DNA of 64,000 nucleotides from an uncultured Dysgonomonas sp. (GCA_900556485.1 USOX01000015.1:1-64000); one strand, 5' to 3'. Positions 15,819 to 24,527 are shown, numbered from the stretch's first letter. Made by a program: numbers and translations. Notes: a model not told the origin generated them from the letters alone.

Positions 15819-16877
15819 TTACTCTTCCAACTCGGCTTCTATTTCTTCTATTGTAGGCAAACTTCCTTTAAAATCTTTAGGAAAATGCTTAGTCAATTCA
15901 TATTCTGATACTCCAATGGGTTGATTAATACCTTTAAGAGCATATTCGGCAACAAAGTGATTCTTACTTTTGCATATCATCAGCCCGATAGTCGGATTAT
16001 CAGTTGAGTGAGCAAGAATATCATTTACAGCAGATAAATAAAAGCTAAGTTTTCCCGCAAATTCAGGAATAAAATCTACTGCTTTTAGCTCAATCACTAC
16101 ATAGCATCTTAATTTCAGATGATAGAATAGCAAATCTATGAAGAATTCCTTATCCCCAACGGTTAAAGGGACTTGTCTTCCCACATATGCAAAACCAGAA
16201 CCTAATTCCAAGAGGAATCGAGTAATATTATCAGTTAAAGCATCTTCCAACTCTCGTTCTTTATAATTCTCGGATAAAGTCAGAAAATCAAAATTATAAG
16301 GGTCTTTTAGTGTCTGTTGTGCCAAATCGCTTTGTATGGATGGCAGAGTTAAGGCAAAATTAGTTGTAGAACTCCCTACTCGTTTATGTTCTCCCAATTT
16401 GATATAAGTATCCAGCATATCGCGACTCCAACCGAATTCCGTCGTTTTATTGATATAAAATAGAGCTTCATCAATTGTCTTACACTTTGAAACGATTTTT
16501 AGATTGTGTCCCCATGGGATTTGGGCAACAAGCTGTTGCACTTTTTCCTTGTCTAATTGGGCAACAGCCTGTTGCCCAATTTTATCTCTCTGATTATAAA
16601 ATAAATACCACTGTCTAATGTATTTTATATTACGAACAGAAAAACCCTGCATATTGGGAAACTCTTCTTTTAAATCTTTACTAAGTTGGGTAATAAAACC
16701 ATCGCCCCATTTAGCTTTTTCTTGTTTCTCAACAATATCTTCTCCCATCGACCAATATAAACTTATCAATTCTGAATTGACTTTTACGACAGCCTTTAAC
16801 TGACTTTGTTTAATCCGTTTTTTCAGGTCAATCAGCCATTGTTTATAGTCTGTATTCGATTTTGTAATATCGGTCAT
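15819..16877 (-). CDS. DUF1016/YhcG-type PD-(D/E)xK nuclease domain protein
   Basis: This 352-residue protein has the two-part layout of YhcG proteins. The N-terminal DUF1016 region includes LISLYWSMGEDIVEKQ and GFSVRNIKYIRQWYLFY (about 38-95). The C-terminal PD-(D/E)xK nuclease has D248 in FFIDLLFYH and E263-x-K265 in VVIELKAVDF. Family members often accompany restriction-modification genes in mobile elements; their exact role is not established. Here it lies 80 bp upstream of the type IIG gene on the same strand. The linker around residues 100-125 is encoded by short palindromic repeats that read in frame. Confidence 0.88.
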   Translation of the reverse strand: MTDITKSNTDYKQWLIDLKKRIKQSQLKAVVKVNSELISLYWSMGEDIVEKQEKAKWGDGFITQLSKDLKEEFPNMQGFSVRNIKYIRQWYLFYNQRDKIGQQAVAQLDKEKVQQLVAQIPWGHNLKIVSKCKTIDEALFYINKTTEFGWSRDMLDTYIKLGEHKRVGSSTTNFALTLPSIQSDLAQQTLKDPYNFDFLTLSENYKERELEDALTDNITRFLLELGSGFAYVGRQVPLTVGDKEFFIDLLFYHLKLRCYVVIELKAVDFIPEFAGKLSFYLSAVNDILAHSTDNPTIGLMICKSKNHFVAEYALKGINQPIGVSEYELTKHFPKDFKGSLPTIEEIEAELEE

Positions 16878-16919
16878 GTTGATGCTAAATTAATAAGTTA
16901 TTCAAAGGTAATTATTTAA

Positions 16920-18251
16920 TCAAAACTGCAATAACGAATTGTATTGTAATCTGTCTTCCTTGCTATACTCCTCAATATATGAGTCTGTAACCGATTTCCG
17001 AGAGTGTCCGAGAGCAAAACCAATATAAGATTCAGGAACTCGATTGTGAGCCAATATTGTTCCATAAGAGTGTCGGGCAGTATATGTACTAACATTTTCA
17101 GGAAGATGCTCTTCTTCAGGTAAGTTCGCATTTATAAACTTTATCAGTTTTTTGATATTGCTATTAACAACATAGGTAATATTCTTAGTCAGCCTTATTT
17201 CATCCGAATAAGACTCTTCCCCTTTTAAGAAAGGGAAAACAAAGCTTTCTTTGTCCATTTTGCTACCCCATTCATCTATTATATTTTTCATTTTGGGGAA
17301 CAGAGGAAAGGATATATACATATCTTCCGTTGCCGTATTCTTTGTTTTTTCACGAACAAAGGTAAATTCGTTTGTCTTTCTATTATAATCAGACCATTTT
17401 AAGCGAATCAAGTCGGCAAAGTTTATTCCGTTAGCCCAAAAAGAAAACAAAAATAAATCTCTTGACATTTTACGATTTCTTTCTTTTATAGAAGCTTCTG
17501 CAATTATTTTAATATCATCCAGTGTCAATGCAATTTTTCTGCTACCAGTCTTTTTGATGGTATATGAATTTTGAGAACCTTTCTTGAAACAGTAATCACT
17601 AGGTCTTATTATTCCATCCCTCAGTGCAACATTACAAATTGTTCGCATAGCACGCATACGCATGGCAATTGTTGTTTTAGTATAGCCATGAGCCAATGCT
17701 TCTTTTTCAAATCGTTGCATTTGTTCAGCTGTAATATCTTGAAAAGTCAATTCTACAATATCTTTACTGCATTTTTGCATATCTTTTCGTTTGCACCACT
17801 TACCACATTTAAAACAGACAAAAGCATTCAATGCTCCTTGATAAAATTCTGCAGTATTCAGTTTGTTAGCATCTGTCAATTCCTCAATTTTATTCTTAAA
17901 AGCCGTATTGACACTTTGCTTATTCCCTCTTCCAAGCAGAGTTTCTAATCGATCAAAGCTAAAAGCATTTAATTCGCAGAGTTGTTTAACAGCATTAAAT
18001 ATTACTTGCGAGGATGCTTCAATACTTCTTCTGTCTTCTACAAGTTTAGAATCTCTTGCTTTAGGGAGTCGTTGCCAATCTTGAATAGACATTGTTATTC
18101 CAGTTGGATAATATTTTTGTTTTTTCACTAAAGTAACTCTTGTTCTGACAAAATATAATCCATCATAATTAGCTCTTCTGGTATCTAAAAAGCTTACAAT
18201 TTTTACATTATCTTTTTGCTTTTGGTTGATTGTTTCTATTTTTTCTTTCAT
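16920..18251 (-). CDS. int: Tyrosine recombinase/integrase of the element
   Basis: This 443-residue phage-type integrase has an N-terminal arm-binding region, a core-binding SAM-like domain (about 110-215) and a catalytic domain. Visible catalytic parts are ARHSYGT (box II Arg-His), LGHS (His) and SVTDSYIEEY (Tyr nucleophile). The first catalytic Arg is not evident: the segment reads FWANGINFADLIRLKW, a change also known in CTnDOT-type integrases. The gene ends the element and lies 230 bp from a tRNA-Met 3' fragment, with three 12-bp repeats between them that suit arm sites. It would integrate and excise the element at tRNA-Met. Confidence 0.92.
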   Translation of the reverse strand: MKEKIETINQKQKDNVKIVSFLDTRRANYDGLYFVRTRVTLVKKQKYYPTGITMSIQDWQRLPKARDSKLVEDRRSIEASSQVIFNAVKQLCELNAFSFDRLETLLGRGNKQSVNTAFKNKIEELTDANKLNTAEFYQGALNAFVCFKCGKWCKRKDMQKCSKDIVELTFQDITAEQMQRFEKEALAHGYTKTTIAMRMRAMRTICNVALRDGIIRPSDYCFKKGSQNSYTIKKTGSRKIALTLDDIKIIAEASIKERNRKMSRDLFLFSFWANGINFADLIRLKWSDYNRKTNEFTFVREKTKNTATEDMYISFPLFPKMKNIIDEWGSKMDKESFVFPFLKGEESYSDEIRLTKNITYVVNSNIKKLIKFINANLPEEEHLPENVSTYTARHSYGTILAHNRVPESYIGFALGHSRKSVTDSYIEEYSKEDRLQYNSLLQF

Positions 18252-18268
18252 ATAGTTTTATTTACCTG

Positions 18269-18346
18269 ATGTACATACTAACTATTAAAAATAGCATTCA
18301 AATCCTTTATTTAAACCAAAGTCATGTACATACTATGTACATACTA
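18269..18346. repeat. Three direct 12-bp repeats, candidate integrase arm sites
   Basis: ATGTACATACTA occurs at 18269-18280, 18324-18335 and 18335-18346, the last two sharing one base. They lie between the integrase start and the attachment site, 140-215 bp from the tRNA fragment, where arm-type sites of tyrosine integrases are expected. They could instead be operators of the integrase promoter. Confidence 0.55.
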
Positions 18347-18483
18347 CTCGTACAAATATAGGTAAAAAAGCATATATATCACAAAAATGAAAGCAAAAAA
18401 TATTTCATTTATATAATTGATAATCAATAAATAATAAACAAAAAGCAAAAATATTAAAAATCAGAAAAGTGGTTATTTTATTA

Positions 18484-18525
18484 TTCATAATCATGAGGTC
18501 CCGAGTTCAATTCTCGGTCCCGCTA
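18484..18525 (+). other. Attachment site: 3' fragment of tRNA-Met(CAT)
   Basis: The 42 bp read as the 3' part of a tRNA: anticodon loop TTCATAA (CAT), 3' anticodon stem TCATG, variable loop AGGTC, T-arm CCGAG-TTCAATT-CTCGG, acceptor strand TCCCGCT and discriminator A. The upstream sequence does not supply the 5' anticodon stem, D-arm or acceptor strand, so it is not a complete tRNA. It is the copy of the gene end duplicated by integration; the intact tRNA should be at the other end of the element. Confidence 0.8.
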
Positions 18526-18536
18526 CCTAAAAATGA

Positions 18537-18566
18537 GAGGTTTACAAGAAATTGTAAGCCTCTTTT
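18537..18566 (+). terminator. Rho-independent terminator after the attachment site
   Basis: An 11-bp stem with one G-U pair (18537-18547 with 18552-18562), a GAAA tetraloop and a following T-run. It was probably the terminator of the original tRNA-Met gene. Confidence 0.75.
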
Positions 18567-18670
18567 ACTTTATAGATGAAATCATAACGAAATCAAAAAA
18601 TGTTTTCTTCAAGTATTCCTCCTCTTGAACAAAAGGTTAAATCATTTTGTTTTTATTGAAAATCGTATAA

Positions 18671-19636
18671 ATGGGGAAGAATCAATTAGATGTAGAAAAG
18701 AGACTGAATTTATCTGTACTGATAAAGATATTAAAAAATACAGTTCAGGGATTTCTAGATGACGATGTTATGCGTTTAAGTGCTTCATTGGCTTATGCAA
18801 CATTGTTTTCAATAATTCCTTTCCTTTCTCTTCTGATCACTTTCGGTACATTTTTTCATACAGATCTGGTCAATCAGCTGTATGTTCAGTTACAGCCAAT
18901 AATGGGTGCAGAAGTTGTTGAGCAACTCCGGGCAATTATAACAAGTGCAGAAGAAACAGATTCATCAACATTTGCTACAATTATCAGTTTGGGCGTTTCT
19001 ATTTTTGGTGCAACAGCTATTTTTGCAGAAATACAAGGTTCACTAAATACAATATGGGGAATAAAAGCTATTCCTAAAAAGAGTTGGCTGAAATATATTA
19101 AGAATAGGTTACTCTCTTTCTCCATCATTCTAATATTTGCTTTTATCCTGCTGATTACATTTAGTATTTCAAATATTATCGGAGCTCTTGGCGATAGATT
19201 CATGTCTAATTACCCGGAAGTTGCAGAGTCATTAGTTAAGATTGTAGGATTAATTGTTAACATAAGTGTTACAGTTTTCATATTTGTATTAATCTTCAAG
19301 GTATTGCCTGATACACGAATTAAAAGTAAAGATGTTCTTGTAGGAGCTATTGTTACTACAATTTTGTTTTTGATAGGGCAGTGGGGAATATCTTTTTACA
19401 TAGGAATTGCAGATATAGGCTCTGTATATGGAGCTGCCGCTTTTATGGCCATACTTGTCACATGGATTTATTATTCAGCTATTATTATATACATAGGTGC
19501 CGAATTTACAGAAGCTTGGGCAAACGAAATGGGCGGTAAGATTTTTCCTGATGAGTTTGCCGTGGCAACAAGAATAATAGAAATACACGAAGACAAACCA
19601 TTAGAGTCTGTAAATAAAACAGAAATAACAAAATAG
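18671..19636 (+). CDS. YihY/BrkB (UPF0761) family inner-membrane protein
   Basis: This 321-residue integral membrane protein has about six hydrophobic segments (near 45-65, 100-120, 150-175, 190-215, 225-245 and 255-280). The family signature SASLAYATLFSIIPFL (about 41-56) is present, as is the ATAIFAEIQGSLNTIWGI region. The family was once annotated as ribonuclease BN, which was wrong; its function remains uncertain. A short hydrophilic C-terminus follows. It is the first chromosomal gene after the element and stands alone, with the next gene on the opposite strand. Confidence 0.88.
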   Translation: MGKNQLDVEKRLNLSVLIKILKNTVQGFLDDDVMRLSASLAYATLFSIIPFLSLLITFGTFFHTDLVNQLYVQLQPIMGAEVVEQLRAIITSAEETDSSTFATIISLGVSIFGATAIFAEIQGSLNTIWGIKAIPKKSWLKYIKNRLLSFSIILIFAFILLITFSISNIIGALGDRFMSNYPEVAESLVKIVGLIVNISVTVFIFVLIFKVLPDTRIKSKDVLVGAIVTTILFLIGQWGISFYIGIADIGSVYGAAAFMAILVTWIYYSAIIIYIGAEFTEAWANEMGGKIFPDEFAVATRIIEIHEDKPLESVNKTEITK

Positions 19637-19678
19637 ATGTTACCCTTTTCTAGATTGTTTGATATAACTATGCTTCAT

Positions 19679-20452
19679 TTACTTAGCATTCTGTAACAGT
19701 GGAAATCTTAAGAATTTATTAAAGTCCATATAGTCCGTTTCATAATAAGAATAATTGAAGATTTCATCTTTTTTTATGTAATCTAGAATCTTCTTATCTG
19801 AAGTAATTTTGTATTCAAAGCCAGAATAATAATCATGTCTGGTATATCTCGGGTCATAATCCTGGACGAAAAATATGAATCGGGAGATATCTTTTGATGG
19901 TATATTTTTAAAATGGAAGTTTAAAGTATATTTGATTCCATTATCTTCTTTTTCTGAATTTTGATGCTTAAAAAAGTATTTTGGTATAAGTGTTGGGATC
20001 TGTATAGGAAGTACCGATCCTCTCATAATAATATCACAGATGATTAATGCTGTTGAATCATTAGAATTAAAACTTAATATTTTATCTTCAAAATCTTTTT
20101 TATCGATCAGGTTATATTGAACCATGGTGGACGATCTGTATCCTTTTTTTATATTAGGATAACGGTAATCTCCTTTTTCATAGTATTTCAGGAAGAGTAG
20201 ATATTCTTTGTTCTCATAGGTTAGTTCTCTGAATTCATATTGGACGAAATGATCTATACCTGTGATTTTATTCTTTACCGTAGTCCATTGTCCCGTTTCT
20301 TCATCATAGATACATCCTAATGCTTCTTCCAGAACAGCTATAGGCTCTGAAACTATTGGCAAAGGTTTATTAACCCTATCTTGCGCAGATATAGTTATCA
20401 GACAAATTAATAGAAAGCTCAAATTGAAGAATATTTTTTTCATAATATTCAT
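19679..20452 (-). CDS. Secreted protein of unknown function
   Basis: This 257-residue protein has a clear signal peptide (KKIFFNLSFLLICLITISAQ, cleaved after about residue 23). An ATG three codons downstream of the first would give the more usual MKK start. The mature part has no recognised domain. It is rich in Tyr, Asp and Lys, with beta-strand-like segments such as IKYTLNFHFKNI and GFEYKITSDKKI. It lies 29 bp downstream of the HAD phosphatase gene in the same direction, so it may be cotranscribed. A periplasmic or surface location is likely. Confidence 0.6.
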   Translation of the reverse strand: MNIMKKIFFNLSFLLICLITISAQDRVNKPLPIVSEPIAVLEEALGCIYDEETGQWTTVKNKITGIDHFVQYEFRELTYENKEYLLFLKYYEKGDYRYPNIKKGYRSSTMVQYNLIDKKDFEDKILSFNSNDSTALIICDIIMRGSVLPIQIPTLIPKYFFKHQNSEKEDNGIKYTLNFHFKNIPSKDISRFIFFVQDYDPRYTRHDYYSGFEYKITSDKKILDYIKKDEIFNYSYYETDYMDFNKFLRFPLLQNAK

Positions 20453-20481
20453 TTTAAGAAAGATATAAAAAATAAGCTTAT

Positions 20482-21150
20482 CTAAAAATATACAATATCT
20501 TTTAAACTCCCAATTACTTTTCCTTTTTTAATCATCAGATCATAACTATTATGGCCTTCACTGAATAATATACATTTTACGCCCAGCGAATCAGCAACTT
20601 CAGCGTCATGAAGTGTGTCTCCTATAATAAGAGTTCTGCTCGGATTCAAAAAGTTATCAGACATTAAGCGTTTGCCTATTTCTATCTTTCCGGTTGCACA
20701 GATGTCATCTACTCCATATATTTCATTAAACTTATCAGCTATATTAAAATGATTGAGCATATTCTCCAAATCACTTCTCATTGCAGCCGATAGAATATAT
20801 TGATTCATACCTTTTTTAAGCAATAAATTAAGAATGAAGATAGCATCAGGATTCAATCTGATCTCATCCTCATATATTTTATAGGTTGCATGATATTCTG
20901 CCGAAATATCTTCAATAGATTCTTTCTCAAAATCAAATCCGATTCGTTTGTGGAAAGATTGTACAGGAAAACAGAATAATTCTTTGTATGTTGTCAGGTC
21001 AAGTTGATGCAAGCCTCTTCTTGAGAGCATCTTGTTCACAACCTTTATATTCACTTCTACATCATCTAACAGCGTTCCGTTCCAATCCCATATCAGGGTG
21101 TCTATTTCATTAAAATCAATAAGGGGAAGTGTGTAGTTAACTGTGGTCAT
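20482..21150 (-). CDS. HAD-superfamily phosphatase (phosphoglycolate phosphatase-like)
   Basis: This 222-residue HAD hydrolase has motif I DWNGTLLDD (nucleophile D22; the +2 position is Asn instead of the usual Asp), motif II SAAMRS, a Lys before GDTLHDAEVADSLG and a final ILFSEGHNS. An alpha-helical cap lies between motifs I and II. The longer open frame begins at 21228, inside the terminator hairpin of the upstream gene and before the promoter. A perfect promoter pair (-33 at 21190-21193, -7 at 21163-21170) places the start at the ATG at 21148-21150. It probably dephosphorylates a small metabolite. The DxN form is common in Bacteroidota relatives. Confidence 0.85.
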   Translation of the reverse strand: MTTVNYTLPLIDFNEIDTLIWDWNGTLLDDVEVNIKVVNKMLSRRGLHQLDLTTYKELFCFPVQSFHKRIGFDFEKESIEDISAEYHATYKIYEDEIRLNPDAIFILNLLLKKGMNQYILSAAMRSDLENMLNHFNIADKFNEIYGVDDICATGKIEIGKRLMSDNFLNPSRTLIIGDTLHDAEVADSLGVKCILFSEGHNSYDLMIKKGKVIGSLKDIVYF

Positions 21151-21162
21151 ATTTTTTCTATG

Positions 21163-21193
21163 CAAAGGTAGATATTCGATTGTCATTACCAAA
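21163..21193 (-). promoter_or_regulatory. Bacteroidota promoter (-33 TTTG, -7 TACCTTTG) for the HAD gene
   Basis: On the minus strand TTTG (21190-21193) and TACCTTTG (21163-21170) are separated by exactly 19 bp, the expected spacing. The start codon at 21150 lies just downstream, which decides between two possible starts. Confidence 0.75.
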
Positions 21194-21199
21194 TAGAAA

Positions 21200-21229
21200 A
21201 ATGCGGATTGTAGTAAAACAATCCGCATT
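21200..21229 (-). terminator. Rho-independent terminator after the VOC gene
   Basis: A perfect 12-bp stem (21200-21211 with 21218-21229) with a 6-nt loop, followed on the minus strand by a TTTTCT run, 28 bp after the stop of the gene at 21257. Confidence 0.8.
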
Positions 21230-21256
21230 CTCGGTTTATATAGGGTTCATTAACTC

Positions 21257-21682
21257 TTATTTTCCTTTTGTATAAATTACCATCCAATTAATCCCGAATT
21301 TATCTGTAAACATGGCATATAAGTCTGCAAAAAATGTTTTTTCAAGAGGCATTGTTACCTTTCCGCCCTCCGATAGCTTATTAAAAATCCGGCGCGCTTC
21401 AGTTTCATTTTCTGCGTTTATTGTTAACGATACATTATCGCCTACTGTTGCTTCCATATTTCCGGACGAATCAGAGCCCATTAACGAAACTTGATTGCTT
21501 ATAGGGAGAAGCACGTGAATAATTCGTTCCATATCCGATGCTGCAACATTTTTTTTAGCTTCTTCGGGTATGTCTTTATATTTCATTATTCCCGTAATTT
21601 TTACATCGAATACCGATTCATAAAAAGTAAATGCTTTCTCGCAATTACCATTAAATATTAAGTATGGTTCTACATTTTTCAT
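21257..21682 (-). CDS. PhnB-like VOC (glyoxalase/bleomycin-resistance fold) protein
   Basis: This 141-residue protein has the PhnB-type layout: YLIFNGNCEKAFTFYESVFD near the start, a DMERIIHVLLPISNQVSLMGSD strand pair in the middle, and DKFGINWMVIY at the end. PhnB-like proteins are VOC-fold members of uncertain substrate. The metal ligands of true glyoxalases are not all apparent. It lies 28 bp after another VOC gene on the same strand, so the two probably form a small operon that ends at the terminator at 21200. Confidence 0.85.
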   Translation of the reverse strand: MKNVEPYLIFNGNCEKAFTFYESVFDVKITGIMKYKDIPEEAKKNVAASDMERIIHVLLPISNQVSLMGSDSSGNMEATVGDNVSLTINAENETEARRIFNKLSEGGKVTMPLEKTFFADLYAMFTDKFGINWMVIYTKGK

Positions 21683-21710
21683 CGTTTTTCAGTTTTAGTT
21701 ATAGAATGAA

Positions 21711-22118
21711 TTATTGTTGGAAGGCTTCCATATCCATATAAAATAGTTCCCACAGATGCCCGTCCAGGTCTTCGAAGCGTATGCCGTACATTGCTCCATC
21801 CATTTCTTCAATCTTATCTACGATAATGCCTCCGGCTTCTTTTATTTTTGTAGCTTGTTTATCTACATCATCTTTACTGATAGCAGTCAAAGCCACAATT
21901 ACTTCTGATGATTTTTCTGTATTTACAATTGTTTTTTTTGAGAATGATTGAAAAAACTTTTCTGTTAATAACATCACTGATACTTTGTCGTTTACAATCA
22001 TCATTGTTCCATTTTCATCAGTGAATTGTTTGTTAAAATCAAAACCGATTTTAGTAAAGAACTCTACCGAACGTTCCAGATTTTTCACGGGTAGATTAAT
22101 AAATATATCTCTGCTCAT
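21711..22118 (-). CDS. VOC family (glyoxalase-like) protein
   Basis: This 135-residue VOC protein contains two beta-alpha-beta-beta-beta modules. The first is IFINLPVKNLERSVEFFTKIGF followed by MMIVNDKVSVMLLTE; the second is EVIVALTAISKDDVDKQATKIKEAGG followed by YGIRFEDLDGHLWELFYMD. The final GHLWEL glutamate sits where a metal ligand is usual. The substrate is unknown. It is the first gene of a two-gene operon with the PhnB-like gene. The start is an ATG at 22116-22118. Confidence 0.85.
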   Translation of the reverse strand: MSRDIFINLPVKNLERSVEFFTKIGFDFNKQFTDENGTMMIVNDKVSVMLLTEKFFQSFSKKTIVNTEKSSEVIVALTAISKDDVDKQATKIKEAGGIIVDKIEEMDGAMYGIRFEDLDGHLWELFYMDMEAFQQ

Positions 22119-22260
22119 AACTGAAATATTTTGGTTGTTCAGATTGAACAGATATGAAACTGTATTAGTTTATGTATTTATATTAAATAGTGTTTATGCA
22201 AATCTATTTTACAAACAAGAGTAGACATTTCTTGATGTCTACTCTGTTTCTAATGATAGC

Positions 22261-23316
22261 TCAATAATTATCCTTTAGCCACTTCACCTCTTCGATAAGC
22301 CTCGAAAGAGACTTCTCTTTTTTTCTCCTCTCATGCTCTGATGTAGAGAAATGTATTGTCTCGCGACGAAGTTTTAGGTAACTTTCATATACTTTGCGGT
22401 CCAGCGATCCATTATCCATGGCTTCTATAACAGCACATCCAGGTTCATTGGTATGTGTACAATCTGTAAATCTGCACAATTTGGTATAATCCGAAATATC
22501 TAATATCTCGTCAAGGATTTCGGTATTGTCTATTGCCAGCCCAAATTCTCTGACTCCGGGAGTATCTATCAATACTCCCGAATTATTCATCAGAGTCATT
22601 TCCCTTCGGGTTGATGTATGACGCCCTTTGCCTGTGGATTTACTTATGTCTGATGTAAGCAATTCAGGTTTCTCACAAAGCATATTGATTAATGTACTTT
22701 TTCCAACACCCGATGATCCCACAAATACCACAGTTTCACCTTCCGAAATAAACTCCCTTAATTGGGAGATTGATTCAGCATGATGGATACTTGTAATAAA
22801 TACAGGCATTTGATGGATAATATGCTTAATAGATTCCTCAATCTTTTTTATATCAGAATTTAAATCCGCCTTATTAAGTATCAATACCGGTTTAATGCTT
22901 TCCTCCATTATCTGAACCATAAAACGTTCTATACGGCGAACGTTGAAGTTCTGATCTAGGCTCTGTACAATAAATGCTTTATCAACATATGAGGCGAGAA
23001 CTTGTTTCTCCGAAATAGAATTGTTCCTTTTGCGATAAAGAGTATGTTTGCGTGGAAACAGATAAGTAATAATCCCTTTGCTTTCGTCAAATGGTTGGAA
23101 GATTACCCAGTCACCTGTACAAGGTAGTTCAAACTCTGTTTTTCCATACATCATGTTTCCTGTAAGTTCACATTGGAATATTCCATTTTCGGAGATTACT
23201 TCATAACATGTTCTATGTACGATAGATACACGGCCGTGTAAAAGATCTTTATATGCTGATTCTAATTTTAGTTGGTTCAGTTTATCATTCCAACCATATG
23301 TATATAAATTAATCAT
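22261..23316 (-). CDS. rsgA: Ribosome small-subunit-dependent GTPase A
   Basis: This 351-residue protein is a circularly permuted GTPase that matures the 30S subunit. The G motifs appear in the permuted order: NKAD (148-151, G4) comes first, then GSSGVGKST (200-208, P-loop) and DTPGVREFG (251-259, G3). An OB-fold N-terminus precedes them (about 1-90). The C-terminal zinc knuckle is CRFTDCTHTNEPGC (about 281-294). All key residues are present. It lies 2 bp after the methyltransferase stop, so the two genes form an operon. Confidence 0.93.
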   Translation of the reverse strand: MINLYTYGWNDKLNQLKLESAYKDLLHGRVSIVHRTCYEVISENGIFQCELTGNMMYGKTEFELPCTGDWVIFQPFDESKGIITYLFPRKHTLYRKRNNSISEKQVLASYVDKAFIVQSLDQNFNVRRIERFMVQIMEESIKPVLILNKADLNSDIKKIEESIKHIIHQMPVFITSIHHAESISQLREFISEGETVVFVGSSGVGKSTLINMLCEKPELLTSDISKSTGKGRHTSTRREMTLMNNSGVLIDTPGVREFGLAIDNTEILDEILDISDYTKLCRFTDCTHTNEPGCAVIEAMDNGSLDRKVYESYLKLRRETIHFSTSEHERRKKEKSLSRLIEEVKWLKDNY

Positions 23317-23318
23317 AA

Positions 23319-24092
23319 CTATTTCTTTTTTGCAATAAAAAATGTATAGCCGTAGAATTCTTTATACTTGCGATATAAATTTTCTTCATGAGGATGAAGT
23401 GTCATGAATTCTTCGGCAGTTTTATTTCCGGCATATTTTTTTAGGAAAATTTCCTTGGCCGCAACCTTTGAAGCAAAATAATGCTCTGTCCAGCAATTTT
23501 CAGGCAGGATAAAAGTTGCAACAGGAAGATAGCCTGCTTTGTGTATCTTGGCCACTTGATTCGGAATTGTATCTATTTCGGGATACGAATCCATCCAGAA
23601 GTCATTGATTTCTGCAGGACGTTCGTCTGTAAACCACGAACTTTCAGAAACCGCAATATATCCACCTGTTTTCAAATATTTGCGCCACTCGTTTAGTCCC
23701 CGTTCAAAGCCGATATTATAGATAGCTCCTTCCGACCATATCATATCTAATTCCTCATTTTGGAAAGGAAGGTCATCCATTGAGCCTACAATACCTTTCA
23801 CCCTGTCTTGCAGGCCTGACTGCTCTGCATTACGATTGAGGATATTAATGAAGTCGGGGAATAAGTCGAGCCCGGTAATATGCCCCGGCACATGCTGTGC
23901 CAATACTATTGTCTGTCCACCTGTACCACAACCCAAATCTGCGATGAGAGATTGTTCGTTTAGGTTATCAACAAAACTCAAAGCTTTCAGTGTTGCTTCA
24001 GGACTACCTGGCCCTTGTCGTTCCATACTAGAAAAAAAGTCACATATTAAATTAAAGTCGAATTCGTGAATTGTTTTATTTTCGTTACTCAT
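23319..24092 (-). CDS. Class I SAM-dependent methyltransferase
   Basis: This 257-residue protein starts at the ATG at 24090-24092; a GTG 24 bp upstream could extend it slightly. Motif I is [13 protein letters not shown] (about 50-62), followed by the acidic TGLDLFPDF strand, [24 protein letters not shown], and [11 protein letters not shown]. The substrate is probably a small molecule, but the sequence does not say which. It is cotranscribed with rsgA, which begins 2 bp later. Confidence 0.85.
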   Translation of the reverse strand: MSNENKTIHEFDFNLICDFFSSMERQGPGSPEATLKALSFVDNLNEQSLIADLGCGTGGQTIVLAQHVPGHITGLDLFPDFINILNRNAEQSGLQDRVKGIVGSMDDLPFQNEELDMIWSEGAIYNIGFERGLNEWRKYLKTGGYIAVSESSWFTDERPAEINDFWMDSYPEIDTIPNQVAKIHKAGYLPVATFILPENCWTEHYFASKVAAKEIFLKKYAGNKTAEEFMTLHPHEENLYRKYKEFYGYTFFIAKKK

Positions 24093-24303
24093 TGTTTTAA
24101 TGTTTATAGCATACACATGAAAAACATAACAATGCTTTCATCATTGTATACCGATTTTTTAAAATAAAATTACATGAAAATCACCCTCGAAAAGAATTAT
24201 TCGAGAGTAAACGAAAGGACAATCTGTATAAGAAGCACAGATTGTTTACTAGACCAAATCCGATTTAATATAAAATGTTGTAAACATCAAATAATTTTAG
24301 TGA

Positions 24304-24456
24304 TACAAAAGTATATTAAATATTAGAAAAAACCAAGGGTTTGTCAATGAAGTTGTATTTCAGGTAGGATTTAGCGATCCGAAATATTTTCTAAAATATT
24401 TTAAAGAAAAGTGTTTTGTCGTACCTAATGAGTATAAAAAGAATGTTTCAAAATGA
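24304..24456 (+). pseudogene. Remnant of an AraC-type HTH domain
   Basis: The frame between the stops at 24301 and 24454 encodes about 50 residues that match the last part of an AraC/HTH_18 domain: VNEVVFQVGFSDPKYFLKYF, then PNEYKK and the stop. This is the second helix-turn-helix of AraC-type regulators, as found at the end of Bacteroidota hybrid two-component regulators. No upstream part exists and the frame has no start codon, so the gene is decayed. It lies directly before the GH95 gene and may be what is left of its regulator. Confidence 0.75.
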
Positions 24457-24519
24457 TATAGTAAACATATTGGCCCCATTTATGAAACATTAAGAATAGA
24501 TAGTAATTGAGAATATAGT

Positions 24520-24527
24520 TAAATTTG
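24520..24527 (+). promoter_or_regulatory. -7 promoter box for the GH95 gene
   Basis: TAAATTTG fits TAnnTTTG and lies 25 bp before the ATG at 24553. No clear -33 element was found. Confidence 0.5.

Larger units (their letters stand above)
1..18525. mobile_element. Integrated mobilizable element (right-hand part; left end outside window)
   Basis: The segment starts inside mobilization genes (DUF3408, MobC, MobA relaxase) and ends with a tyrosine integrase followed by a 3' fragment of tRNA-Met. No type IV secretion (tra) genes are seen, so within the window it looks like an integrative mobilizable element that would need a helper; conjugation genes could still lie to the left. The cargo is rich in DNA-modification and restriction genes. 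The sequence is visibly more A/T-rich than the chromosomal genes after 18.6 kb. The right boundary is placed at the tRNA discriminator base; the left boundary is not visible. Confidence 0.82.
18252..18670. other. Intergenic region across the element/chromosome junction
   Basis: This 419-bp gap contains no protein gene. From left to right it holds the presumed promoter region of the integrase with three 12-bp repeats, an A/T-rich stretch, the tRNA-Met fragment and a hairpin terminator. The last 100 bp lead into the yihY-type gene and show no clear promoter box. Confidence 0.6.

Noticed and set aside
21148-21228. 26-codon N-terminal extension of the HAD phosphatase
   Set aside because: A perfectly spaced promoter and the upstream gene's terminator lie within this extension, so it is not transcribed as coding sequence.
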